Source of the DNA: UBA11855 sp964591705
GTDB lineage: Archaea; Thermoproteota; Bathyarchaeia; Bathyarchaeales; Bathycorpusculaceae
Assembly: GCA_964591705.1 (NCBI GenBank)
Contig: CAZQCX010000004.1
Coordinates: forward strand, 1-64,000
Direction of reading: 5' to 3'
DNA length: 64,000 nucleotides
This document shows positions 34,001-41,404 of the stretch, piece after piece. The translations under genes were made by a program, and so were the position numbers. Numbering within the stretch: the stretch's first letter is position 1; the number at the start of each line of letters is the position of its first letter. The notes beneath the pieces were generated by a model. The model searched no databases. It had not been told where the DNA came from and saw nothing but the letters and a program-made list of their open reading frames with translations.

Positions 34001-35315
34001 CATTGGTTATCCCCAGCCTACCATCTGGAAAGCCGATTCCGATAGCAATTGATGAATCCCTGACGAGTTGTGCCAGAAACGATTGCTGCGCATGGCTTTT
34101 TTTGAGCGCTGCTTCGGCTTTTTTCCTTTCAGTTATGTCTCTTACAACCATGCTTGTTTTGGTTTTGCCTTGAGCATCTGTAAACAGTTTTGAGCTTACT
34201 TCGGCGGGGAAGGTGGTTCCGTTTTTCCGCTTGAAAGTGAGCTCAGCTGTTGCCTGACCAGTCTGCTCTCGCTCCTTCAGGGCTCTCAGCAGATTTTCGT
34301 CTTGAACAATCACGCCACTCCGCCCTGCTCTTTTTATCTCCTCTTCTGACATGCCCAGCATTTCGCACATTTTTGGATTTGCTGAAAGAATTGCGCCATC
34401 CGGCATCGTTAACATTATTCCGTCTAAACTGTTGTCAACTATGTTTCGGTAGCGGATTTCGCTTTCCCTCAACAGTTGCTCGTTTGTCTTTCTGTCGGTA
34501 ATGTCTCTGGCTATCGCAACAATGAACTTCTCGCTATTTAGTTTCATAGGTGACATCGAGAGCTCAATCAGGAATTCTGTGCCATCCTTTCTTAGTGCAG
34601 GAAATTCCCAAGTCCGACCTTCACAAAAGCCATTTTCCGCCTTGAGGATTTGATGAGCGAGATTTACGTGGTTCTTGCGGAAACGTGGAGGTACAAGCGT
34701 TTCGTTTACTTGTTTACCTACTATCTCTTCTTCTGCATAACCAAAAATGTCTGCTGCGGCTGGGTTCCAATATGAAATTACGTCTCTTCCGTCAAACATG
34801 AATACAGCATCACGAATTGATTCAGTAATTGAACGCAACTTCATTTCATTGTCTACTGTTTCCCGCATCTTTTGTTTAGCAAGGTCTTCCATGTTCTTCG
34901 CATGAAACTGAAGACGTTCCATGTCCTGATTCTTTCTCGAAACATCATGGAAGACTACAAGATCAGCTGGTTGCTTAGCATAAATCACCCGCACGCCTCT
35001 CACCTCAGCGTATCTCGTAATCCCGTTTCTGTCAGTGAAACATATTTCGTAAGGTTGAATTGGCAAACCCTGCATTCGCTTTTTTAGATTTTCAAAGAGA
35101 ATTGCCTTAGTTTCTGCAGTTATAGAGTCAAACTGAAGAAAAGATTTCCCAACGATCTCTCTATTCCTCAAGCCGGTAACATCTTCAAAAACATGATTGA
35201 CTGCAAGGAAATTCCCCTTCTCATCAACTATAACGGCCATATCGGATAGGCGGTTCAGGAGCTTCCCTGCTTTCCCGCGGCGCGTTTTTCTTTCGTCCAT
35301 CAATGTCCCTTTCAT
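31029..35315 (-). CDS. Multi-PAS sensor histidine kinase (nine PAS domains)
   Basis: 1428 aa from ATG 35315, which has GGGAG about 10 bases upstream; the frame is open to 35390. I count nine PAS units of about 125 residues, most ending with a DIT-E/D-RK type motif (ARDITDRK, VRDITERK, VTDITIRR and so on). They are followed by a coiled coil and HisKA box MVGHDLRNPLSAI. The ATPase domain has NLLKNAID, DTGIGMT and GMGFGLAIC. There are no membrane helices, so the sensor is probably cytosolic. One PAS (about the sixth) has three Cys, including NCPH and GCP, a possible redox or metal site. A 511-base gap separates it from the upstream hybrid kinase. Confidence 0.92.
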   Translation of the reverse strand: MKGTLMDERKTRRGKAGKLLNRLSDMAVIVDEKGNFLAVNHVFEDVTGLRNREIVGKSFLQFDSITAETKAILFENLKKRMQGLPIQPYEICFTDRNGITRYAEVRGVRVIYAKQPADLVVFHDVSRKNQDMERLQFHAKNMEDLAKQKMRETVDNEMKLRSITESIRDAVFMFDGRDVISYWNPAAADIFGYAEEEIVGKQVNETLVPPRFRKNHVNLAHQILKAENGFCEGRTWEFPALRKDGTEFLIELSMSPMKLNSEKFIVAIARDITDRKTNEQLLRESEIRYRNIVDNSLDGIMLTMPDGAILSANPKMCEMLGMSEEEIKRAGRSGVIVQDENLLRALKEREQTGQATAELTFKRKNGTTFPAEVSSKLFTDAQGKTKTSMVVRDITERKKAEAALKKSHAQQSFLAQLVRDSSIAIGIGFPDGRLGITNDAYRKLTGYTEDELSKISWSKDLTPPEYRKTEETKLQELQCTKRPVQYQKEYIRKDGTMVPVELVVHPFVDEKGNVTHYYAFVTDITIRRRAEKIVRESEKKYRQLFDTAPCGIAVYRPIDDGSDFIFLDFNKAAEHIEHTRKKDILGKRVTDVFPGVKKFGLLDVFRRVHRSGLAEHIPSRFYRDTRVRGWRENWVYRLPSGNIVAVYNDVSEVKKAEEQLARAAQEWERTFDAISDFVFIVDKDYRITRANKALCTALKKKPSELQGRLCFEIIHGTKQPWLNCPHAKTIATGMSVTEEINDPNLGCPLLVTDSPIFNNEGQLVGTVHIAKNIAERKESEDALRTSEAKYRELINGMTESVWVIGFDGNFLDVNDAAVKVLGYSKEELLSMDIAGIDKHLDSNRVKNLIDRLPTVGTQVFETVHTSKDGNQMPVEISSSIVSYRGEKAILSIARDITERKRSDTKLRESEEKYRLLVENLPQMVIILQDAHIKYANPITTEKLGYTVEELNSFSFDTQKQIERHIPNSHHKLVSEYGERMVTGSKIAPIEISLIKSDGKELPVLCYNQPMTYDGKPAQQWIFTDLTEIRDKEEALRRSERKFRLIFENAPVYCYMVSPKGTFLDINKCALESFGYDKEELVGKSLFTIYAPSSREKAKRLFQKFLETGKIDNEELTIITKKGEERTVLLSVNPFYDNNGNLLHSISVQKDITEQKLLQERIEKYSRDLERTIEERTTELKRANELLLKAERYAAIGELAGMVGHDLRNPLSAIRNAIYYAKKTQANQGNADAKKIFEIIDSSITYADKVINDLLDYSKEPKLEIESCSPRELLERALSTIRIPENIETVNYLANEPFISVDQNKLLRVFINLLKNAIDAMPQGGTLKVKSRQIGDSLEIFFSDTGIGMTKETMSKVFTPLVTTKAQGMGFGLAICKRIVEAHQGRITVDSTEGKGSTFTITLPIECKLEGEGEKAWMTPPTSPLNSVK

Positions 35316-35826
35316 CTTGGCTCCCAACTGTTTGGATACTCGATTGCGCGAGCATGCGTGCCTTGAGTCGCCGATTCGAGAGACCCACACCTGTCATCTG
35401 TCAGGTGCATACAACTTTGATGCCACAAATGCGTGTCAACTTCTCTCACATTACCCTTCATCGGTTAGTGTCAATCACCTAATCGCATTTTGCTCGTTTG
35501 GAGCCTGTGCGAACGGCTTCCTTGCTCATTGGCTTTGCATTCAGAAGAGAACCTTTGAAAGACAAATAATGTTTGTGAACATGAAGTTCAGAGTTGAGGT
35601 TCAGATTTCGCATACTTCTCACTACCTGCGGCAATGAGTTATTGTCACGTTTCTTGTTCGACCCTGAGTTTTGACCTGCCAGAAGAAACAGACCGGGCGA
35701 TGCCGTCTTCCTTGGTTCCTTTTCAACTCGTTTGCTTGTTGGTCTTTCCAAGCAAGTTCAACAACACCCCATTTTTTGTGAGGCTTTGGCTGGCAGGTCT
35801 GGCTGCGTCAAGCGTGCCAGTCGCCT
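35316..35826 (-). other. Intergenic region between two histidine kinase genes
   Basis: About 510 bases with no supported gene. The most noticeable feature is a 20-base inverted repeat at 35388-35407, CACCTG...CAGGTG with an 8-base centre that itself repeats CTGTCA, about 75-90 bases upstream of the nine-PAS kinase start. It could be an operator. A minus-strand frame at 35479-35751 lacks coding character. Confidence 0.4.
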
Positions 35827-37713
35827 TCAGGGCTGATGTCGGCGACCTCTCGGAGGTATAATGAACTCAAATTGGACACCCTGACCTGCTTTGCCACTCT
35901 CCCGTACAGACCAACCATAGATTTCGCATATTTTGCGTATTAAGAACAATCCAAACCCTGTTCCCTTTCCAAAGCCCTTTTGGAACAGGTGTTCTCTGAT
36001 GTTTTTATCGCAAATACCAACGCCATCATCCCTATAGCACAATCTCACTGAACAGTCATCAAGCTTCTCAGCAAAAATACTGATGGCGGTTACTTTTTCA
36101 CCATATTTCAACGAGTTGTCAATGAGATTATAGAAAACCTGGGTCAGCAACGAGTCTGCGATCACTTCAAGACCTCCGCAGCGATTTTCAACAACCACAC
36201 CCTTGAGATCAGAAAACAGGGTTAACGCATTCGTAACAGTCTTCCCTACGTCAAGAGGACCCAATTCTTCGACCCCGATCATTTCATACGTCTTCGCAAA
36301 ATCAAAAATATCAGAAATGTTTCTAATAGCATCATCAATGTTCTGCAGGTATGTCTCCAATTCAGGACTGATTGCACATTTATGCCTCGCCAAATACAAA
36401 TTGCCCTGTATTACCCCAAGTTTGTTTCTAGCATCATGCCTTGTGAAGCCGCCCAGCACCATAATCTTCTCATTCAGCAACTCTGCCTTCGCCAACGCTT
36501 TCTCTAGTTCACTCTGCACCGTCACAACATCAGAAATATCCACATATGCCATGAAGAATCCAACCAACTTACCATCTACCCATATTGGACCGCCAGACAT
36601 TGCCACGTTGAAAACCGAATCATCAAGCTTCTTCCTCATGGTGATGAAGTTCACTGGTCCTTCCAGAATCATCTCACGGACCATCTCTGACTCCTCTTCA
36701 AACCCAACAGGCACAATCACATCAGTGATTACCTTACCTCTTATGTTCTCAAGAGTCCATCCAAAAAGCTCCGTGAACGCATGATTTATGTCGGTCACAC
36801 GGAAATCCTTTTCAGTGAAAACGACCGCATATGGGTTAGCAGAAAAAAGAGCCTTCAATTTCTGCTGGCTTTCCTTCAGCAGAAGCTCCTGCATTTTACG
36901 CTGAGTAACATCTCGAACGATGCTCACCCCATACCATTCACCATCTTCCACAAAAGCCGAGAACGAAAGCTCTACACCAATCGCCTCGCCTGAAGCTTTC
37001 CTGAGTGTGAGCTCAACTGTTTTCCCCCTCATTGCCAGAGTTTCATCTGGCAATTGCTTGAATCCTTCAACCATGTTTTGCTCATAGGTCTTCGTGAATT
37101 GCTTGCCAAAATGTTCGCCAAGCGCTCGGGTTATTTCAGATCTGGCAAAATCGAGCATAGCATTAGCAGCCTTGTTGAAGTAAACGATCTCCCCAGAGTC
37201 GTCAAGAACCAAGATGGCATCTTCCGAAGAATCAAAAACCGCTCGAAATCGCCTTTCACTCTGCAAGAGTTTCTCCTGAGTTCTCGCATGTTCAGCAGCT
37301 TGCCGGATACAGGATGCTAGTTCAGCGTATGCCGCAACCGGGGCGCCGCGCTTGTTCATGTACCTGAACGCGCCTAGATTCAGCGCTCTTTCTGCGACTT
37401 CATCCCGCCCTTTGCCCGTGAACAAGACGAAAGGCGTCGCGACACCCATAGCTTTCAATTCGCGTAGAAACTCCAGCCCATCTTTCTCAGCCATTTGATA
37501 GTCTGAAACAATCACATCAAATTTCTCAGCCTTCAGCATTTCAAGAGCCATCTTAACCGAATTCGCAGATTCAACTTGAATGTCAGCCTGCAATTCCAAA
37601 CATTGTTTCGCCATACCCAGAAAAGCACAGTCATCGTCAACATGCAGTATCCGAATTGGGCTGTTAGAGAGTATGGCAATAGTCGGTTCCCCCAAAACAG
37701 TTTCAGTCATCAA
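35827..37713 (-). CDS. Receiver-PAS-PAS-histidine kinase hybrid
   Basis: 628-residue soluble signal transducer. Order: receiver domain (about 20-135) with acidic pair HVDDD, phospho-acceptor Asp in VIVSDYQM and conserved Lys/Thr (LFTGKGRDE). Then come PAS1 (about 155-275), PAS2 (about 285-400), a dimerisation helix with H box TRHDARNKLGV, and an ATPase domain with YNLIDNSLKYGEK, RDDGVGICD and GTGFGLFLIRK. A receiver at the N-terminus suggests it is itself controlled by another kinase, perhaps the nine-PAS protein downstream. Start ATG 37713. Confidence 0.9.
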   Translation of the reverse strand: MMTETVLGEPTIAILSNSPIRILHVDDDCAFLGMAKQCLELQADIQVESANSVKMALEMLKAEKFDVIVSDYQMAEKDGLEFLRELKAMGVATPFVLFTGKGRDEVAERALNLGAFRYMNKRGAPVAAYAELASCIRQAAEHARTQEKLLQSERRFRAVFDSSEDAILVLDDSGEIVYFNKAANAMLDFARSEITRALGEHFGKQFTKTYEQNMVEGFKQLPDETLAMRGKTVELTLRKASGEAIGVELSFSAFVEDGEWYGVSIVRDVTQRKMQELLLKESQQKLKALFSANPYAVVFTEKDFRVTDINHAFTELFGWTLENIRGKVITDVIVPVGFEEESEMVREMILEGPVNFITMRKKLDDSVFNVAMSGGPIWVDGKLVGFFMAYVDISDVVTVQSELEKALAKAELLNEKIMVLGGFTRHDARNKLGVIQGNLYLARHKCAISPELETYLQNIDDAIRNISDIFDFAKTYEMIGVEELGPLDVGKTVTNALTLFSDLKGVVVENRCGGLEVIADSLLTQVFYNLIDNSLKYGEKVTAISIFAEKLDDCSVRLCYRDDGVGICDKNIREHLFQKGFGKGTGFGLFLIRKICEIYGWSVRESGKAGQGVQFEFIIPPRGRRHQP

Positions 37714-37896
37714 TCTCGCCAGCTCACCAATGATTTGAACACTTGAAGCCTATGGTCTAGTGCATAAAATTGTTTATGAATTGGCACTCAGTCTTTGGAA
37801 TAAGACTCACCCGGTTTTCGACAAACAAAATAAAGATTGACGATTCATAAGAAATAAGAACAAACCTTCGCAATCTAAAATGAACGGTGGCTATCT

Positions 37897-38349
37897 TTGG
37901 TTAACATAGTTCTCGTTGACGATGACGAACAATTTCGGAAAATGCTATGTGAAATCCTAGAAGAAAAAGGATACACCGTCAAATGCTTCGGAAATGGCAG
38001 AGATGCCATCGATGCAAGTTATGAGGAGCTCTTCAACATTGCCCTCATAGACATTCACTTGCCAGATACGGAAGGAACTGAACTTCTCACCAAACTCAGA
38101 AAAACAGAGCCGGCAACTGTAAAGATAATCTTAACCGGCAACGCCACTTTGGACAATTCAATCGAAGCCGCGAACAAGGGAGTAGACGGCTACATAGTGA
38201 AGCCATTTGATCCTAAAAAACTGCTTAACCTTATAGAAAAGAAACTGAAAGAACAACGAGAGAAGATAGAGTTCGACGAGAAAAAAGTAGCCGAGTACAT
38301 AGGGCTAAGACACGAATGGATGACAACGGCCAAAATTGGAAGAAAATAG
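37897..38349 (+). CDS. Stand-alone response regulator receiver
   Basis: 150-residue CheY-like receiver with no DNA-binding domain. It has VLVDDDEQF, phospho-acceptor Asp in LIDIHLPD, Thr in ILTGNAT and Lys in IVKPFDP. A C-terminal tail of about 30 residues with VAEYIGLRHEW follows. Start is TTG 37897. It is divergent from the receiver-PAS kinase, and paralogous to the receiver at 39506-39955, which has a similar tail (VAEFIETR). Its likely output is the NitrOD5-like protein encoded downstream. Confidence 0.9.
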   Translation: MVNIVLVDDDEQFRKMLCEILEEKGYTVKCFGNGRDAIDASYEELFNIALIDIHLPDTEGTELLTKLRKTEPATVKIILTGNATLDNSIEAANKGVDGYIVKPFDPKKLLNLIEKKLKEQREKIEFDEKKVAEYIGLRHEWMTTAKIGRK

Positions 38350-38688
38350 AACTTCTCCCAACTCGTGGTCATCCTCGTGAAAATGCGGCTGATAAGAGAG
38401 CATCACTTTTCCAATCTTGAACTTGCCATCAGAATCCTGAAGAAATAGCCTCCATTGCACTATTCCTCCCAGCAGTCAGATGCAGACAATTCAAATGCGA
38501 GCGTCCTCCCCATTTTATTCATCCTCAAAAAGGCATCAAATCTTGCATCGTTTGGCCGGCATAAGTCTAGATTACGCGAAAATTGTCTTATTTGTTCAGT
38601 TCACAATCACATGACCAACCATTCTTGGGGCATCTTGGACTATTGTACGCGTATTGATTTGGAGTTCGCAATGGTTATTATCTGACAC
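38305..38688 (-). pseudogene. Broken gene with two compensating frame changes
   Basis: Three successive frames on this strand are protein-like and together make about 127 residues. Frame 1 begins at GTG 38688 (behind AGGAGA) with MSDNNHCELQINTRTIVQD and ends at TGA 38596-38598. The middle frame, containing RFDAFLRMNKMGRTLAFEL, runs to TAG 38460-38462. The third frame returns to frame 1, containing QWRLFLQDSDGKFKIGKV and HFHEDDHELGEVLF, and stops at 38305. The 3' end overlaps the receiver gene. No promoter is seen upstream. Family not recognised. Either a decayed gene or base-call errors. Confidence 0.55.
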
Positions 38689-38700
38689 ACATTATCTCCT

Positions 38701-39087
38701 GTGGAGCCGCGTGACTGGTTGACCCTGAACAGAAAGGAGCTGCCTCCTAGCAAATTTGAAATGATCATGGTTAACGCTATTGATGAGGCTCTTTCCTCTT
38801 TGGGAGAAAAATCTAAAGAACTGATTTTCTTTCATCTTGAGCAGGATTTTGCACTGAAGAAATCTGCAATTCCTTCCAACCTCGAAATTTTCGCGGATGC
38901 AATTGAGGAAATATTCGGAGCAGGGGCAAAATTCCTTGAAATGCTTATCATGAAACGACTCACTGAAAAGGTTGGAGGGTTCTTCAGGCTGGAAGAGGCA
39001 GAAATGGGCGACTACTTGATAGCTGCAACAGATTTCTCTAAGAAAATTATGGAACTGTTCCAGAAGCAACAAACCGACTGCCAGTGA
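38701..39087 (+). CDS. NitrOD5-like signalling output protein (first copy)
   Basis: 128-residue helical protein. The core AIDEALSSLGEKSKELIFFHLE, followed by a segment ending in EEIFGAGAKFLEMLIMKRL, resembles the NitrOD5 output domain found beside or fused to archaeal two-component proteins. It is paralogous to the protein at 40173-40565. Start is GTG 38701 with a TTATTATC TATA-like box 27 bases upstream, suggesting a leaderless transcript. Biochemical role unknown; association with receivers suggests a signalling effector. Family assignment rests on recall of the pattern. Confidence 0.75.
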   Translation: MEPRDWLTLNRKELPPSKFEMIMVNAIDEALSSLGEKSKELIFFHLEQDFALKKSAIPSNLEIFADAIEEIFGAGAKFLEMLIMKRLTEKVGGFFRLEEAEMGDYLIAATDFSKKIMELFQKQQTDCQ

Positions 39088-39505
39088 CGCACCGGGTAAG
39101 GAACAAATAACACAGGATGTAGGAAGCATTTAGTGAATTTGACCCTCCTATACATCCTTCCCAATGCACCCATTTCGCAGAGATGAACCGCAAGAAAGAA
39201 GCCAGAATAAGCATAAAAGCATGAATGTAAAAACACCCGCTCAGACGGAGAATGAATGAGCGATACACTATCCACTCTCATTTTTCAAACTGTTGGGAAT
39301 AGTGAATGAGATCAGCAGGTGCAGACAAGAGTCGCTTCTAGACAATGACCTTGAGGATTCGGCAACAAGCCTCCAAAGAACAAAGGTAAATAATAAGATG
39401 GCGCTAGGAGGTAGAAATCGCCAAAGCTACAAAAATAATTGCTTTGTTTATTGTGAGCAAAACCTAAGAGAATACGAATTACGAGAAAAGGGGAACATGC
39501 GAGAG
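39088..39505. other. Intergenic region between mirrored signalling modules
   Basis: 418 bases between the convergent NitrOD5 copy 1 (plus) and receiver 2 (minus). I see no coding frame with protein-like composition on either strand and no strong hairpin. The sequence is AT-rich toward 39390-39480. It likely holds the two gene ends and spacer. Confidence 0.4.
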
Positions 39506-39955
39506 CTAAGCTTTGGCGATTTCCTTTACACGAGTTTCAATGAATTCAGCCACTCTTTCTTCGTTGTAAGTCCTCTCCATCTTCTGCAGCATCAAATGCG
39601 TTTCAATCGTCTTCAGAAGCTTTGCTGGGTCGACAGGTTTGATTAAGTAGGCGTCAGCCTTTCTGTTGACAGCGTCAATTGCGTTTTGCACCGAGGGATA
39701 GCCAGTCAGCATGATCTTGCGCATTCTGGGAACAGTGTCCCTCATTCTCGACAGCAGTTCAGTTCCTTCGATGTCGGGCAGCTTAATGTCTAATAGTGCC
39801 AAGTTGAAGAACCCCTCATTTGATTTTCGTATAGCTTCATGCCCGTTCATAGCCGTGTTCACAGAGTAGCCTTCTGCTTCAAGCAAAAGGCGCAAGGTTT
39901 CAAGAATGTTCTTGTCATCATCGACCAGCAGAATCCGCGGTTTGTCCTTTTTCAA
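39506..39955 (-). CDS. Stand-alone response regulator receiver (second copy)
   Basis: 149-residue CheY-like receiver with LLVDDDKNI, phospho-acceptor Asp in LLDIKLPD, Thr in MLTGYPS and Lys in LIKPVDP, then a helical tail with VAEFIETRVKEIA. It is the last gene of a three-gene operon. The start is TTG 39955 with a strong GGAGGTGA ribosome site 6 bases upstream; the TGA stop of the preceding ORF lies inside that site. Similar to the receiver at 37897. Confidence 0.91.
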   Translation of the reverse strand: MKKDKPRILLVDDDKNILETLRLLLEAEGYSVNTAMNGHEAIRKSNEGFFNLALLDIKLPDIEGTELLSRMRDTVPRMRKIMLTGYPSVQNAIDAVNRKADAYLIKPVDPAKLLKTIETHLMLQKMERTYNEERVAEFIETRVKEIAKA

Positions 39956-39959
39956 GATG

Positions 39960-40172
39960 TCACCTCCAATCTCTCGATTGACAAACTATTAGTGGGAGCA
40001 GTATCTCTTCAACCTCAGTATTCACCACTGATGCTAATGCCTTGGCAACCCTCAGTCCTGTTGCTCGCCAGCTCATCGCCCACAGCAATATTGGACGTAA
40101 CAAGGTCCTGTCTTCAATCATCCTGCTCTTTAACCCCGTCTCATCCGACCTCCTCAGACGTTTCATCACCAA
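39960..40172 (-). CDS. Hypothetical 70-residue protein in NitrOD5-receiver operon
   Basis: 70-residue ORF that fills exactly the space between NitrOD5 copy 2 (stop at 40173) and the receiver (start 39955). It starts with TTG 40172 immediately after the upstream TGA, and its own stop TGA is part of the receiver's ribosome site. The sequence is basic at the N-terminus (MKRLRRSDE) and helical later (GLRVAKALASVVNTEVEEIL). No family recognised. The tight fit is the main support; a chance open frame is possible. Confidence 0.5.
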   Translation of the reverse strand: MVMKRLRRSDETGLKSRMIEDRTLLRPILLWAMSWRATGLRVAKALASVVNTEVEEILLPLIVCQSRDWR

Positions 40173-40565
40173 TCACGCGAAGTTCCGCTTCATCATGTTT
40201 ACGTACTGTTTAAAGGTAAGTTCTGGCACAACCCATTTGGGCAAATCCCATTTGTACTCAATCTGTATCTCTTCGTGGAGTTTCTTCATTATCAAAATCT
40301 CCAGATGCCTAGCGCCTGAACCGAAAACCTTCTCAAGGGCATCTGAGAAATCATCAATCCTGAATGGGATCTCTCGCTTTCTTATTCCAAAAGTGCCTTC
40401 CAGATGATAGTATATTGCGTGCATGGATGATTCACCCATGGAGGAAAACGCTGCATCAATTGCGTTGAGCAATACGCGATAGAAGGATTGCCCTGTGCCG
40501 ACTGTTAACATTGCGCATGGCGGTTCTTGATCCAATCCCGTTACGGCTGAACTGCTTTTACGCAA
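40173..40565 (-). CDS. NitrOD5-like signalling output protein (second copy)
   Basis: 130 residues from TTG 40565. The core NAIDAAFSSMGESSMHAIYYH, shortened here to its key part IDAAFSSMGES, and ALEKVFGSGARHLEILIMKKL match copy 1 at 38701-39087 position by position. A shorter start at ATG 40511 (MLTVGTG) is possible. It opens an operon with a 70-residue ORF and a receiver. The promoter region holds overlapping palindromes (40591-40619). Confidence 0.76.
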   Translation of the reverse strand: MRKSSSAVTGLDQEPPCAMLTVGTGQSFYRVLLNAIDAAFSSMGESSMHAIYYHLEGTFGIRKREIPFRIDDFSDALEKVFGSGARHLEILIMKKLHEEIQIEYKWDLPKWVVPELTFKQYVNMMKRNFA

Positions 40566-40590
40566 TCAGGCTCGCTCCTTCCGACAGACA

Positions 40591-40619
40591 TATATATTAA
40601 CTCTTAATATATAAGAGTT
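40591..40619 (-). promoter_or_regulatory. Overlapping palindromes at NitrOD5 operon promoter
   Basis: Two perfect inverted repeats overlap. The first is TATATATTAA-CTC-TTAATATATA (40591-40613). The second is AACTCTTA-ATATA-TAAGAGTT (40599-40619). The TATA part lies 26 bases upstream of the TTG start at 40565, as for a leaderless archaeal promoter. The symmetric sequence around TATA looks like a repressor or activator site. Presence of the repeats is direct; regulatory function is inference. Confidence 0.6.
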
Positions 40620-40904
40620 TTGAAGCTCGAGAACTTTTTCACAAACGCACAACACGTATCTCCTCAAACCCAACAATCCAACCAGAGCACGAACTAAAAA
40701 ACAACCAGTCCCCACAGCACCAACACGTCAATAACGAATTCCCAAGAAACCACCCACCTGAAAATTGGGACAATCCCCCAGAACCCACTAACCCCCTATT
40801 CACCCATAGTCTCACATTTCAAACTCCAGTCTGAAATCAAACTTGGAATGCCATAGTAAGCAAACCCTTGCCCAAGGACGCCGTGTTCACGTGAAAAGCT
40901 TAAT
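40620..40904. other. Intergenic region upstream of 40905 gene
   Basis: About 285 bases between the palindromic promoter and the next plus-strand gene. The sequence is A/C-rich with no open frame of protein-like composition and no clear TATA element near the start at 40905. Nothing further is seen. Confidence 0.35.
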
Positions 40905-41279
40905 ATGTCTTCCACCCGTCTTATCCATGAGACAGGAGATGGAAAAACGAAAGGCGCAATAGTATTCCTCATAGTATTCGCCATAGTTGTAGTCATAACC
41001 TTGGGTAACACATCAATTCCCCCTGGAAAAGCCATCTACGACGCGGTTCTACCCGGAACAGAAGCGGCTTCAGGCTACTTGGTCGGTGGTACTGTGGACG
41101 CAGTGACACTCATCATTGCTGTCTTCAACGGCGTCATCTATGGATTCATAGCATGGTTGCTATTCACATTGGCAACGATGGGTCGCAAAAAGAACAAGGC
41201 ACAGAATATCCAGCAAGTCGTAAACGTCAATCTCGGCGAAAAAGATAAGAAAGAAGAGAAGAGCACAACCCAAAACTAA
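40905..41279 (+). CDS. Hypothetical two-helix membrane protein
   Basis: 124 residues with hydrophobic segments at about 18-36 and 62-88, and a highly charged C-terminal tail rich in Lys and Glu (GEKDKKEEK). The loop has PPGKAIYDAVLPGTEAA. No family recognised. Start ATG 40905. It converges with the pyrophosphatase gene with a 125-base gap. Confidence 0.65.
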   Translation: MSSTRLIHETGDGKTKGAIVFLIVFAIVVVITLGNTSIPPGKAIYDAVLPGTEAASGYLVGGTVDAVTLIIAVFNGVIYGFIAWLLFTLATMGRKKNKAQNIQQVVNVNLGEKDKKEEKSTTQN

Positions 41280-41404
41280 ACTGAAAAAACAACCAGCGGT
41301 GTCTCAACAACCTCATTTTTTTGTCTCAAGCACAAAGACTACTAATGAATCTCTTATAGACAACAAACCCCACAAAGCTACACGCAATAACAACAAACTT
41401 GCTT

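Noticed and set aside
35479..35751. 90-codon frame between the two kinase genes
   Set aside because: No family, no ribosome site, and basic low-complexity sequence; probably chance.
39293..39646. 117-codon plus-strand frame in the module spacer
   Set aside because: It overlaps the receiver gene on the other strand and lacks coding character.
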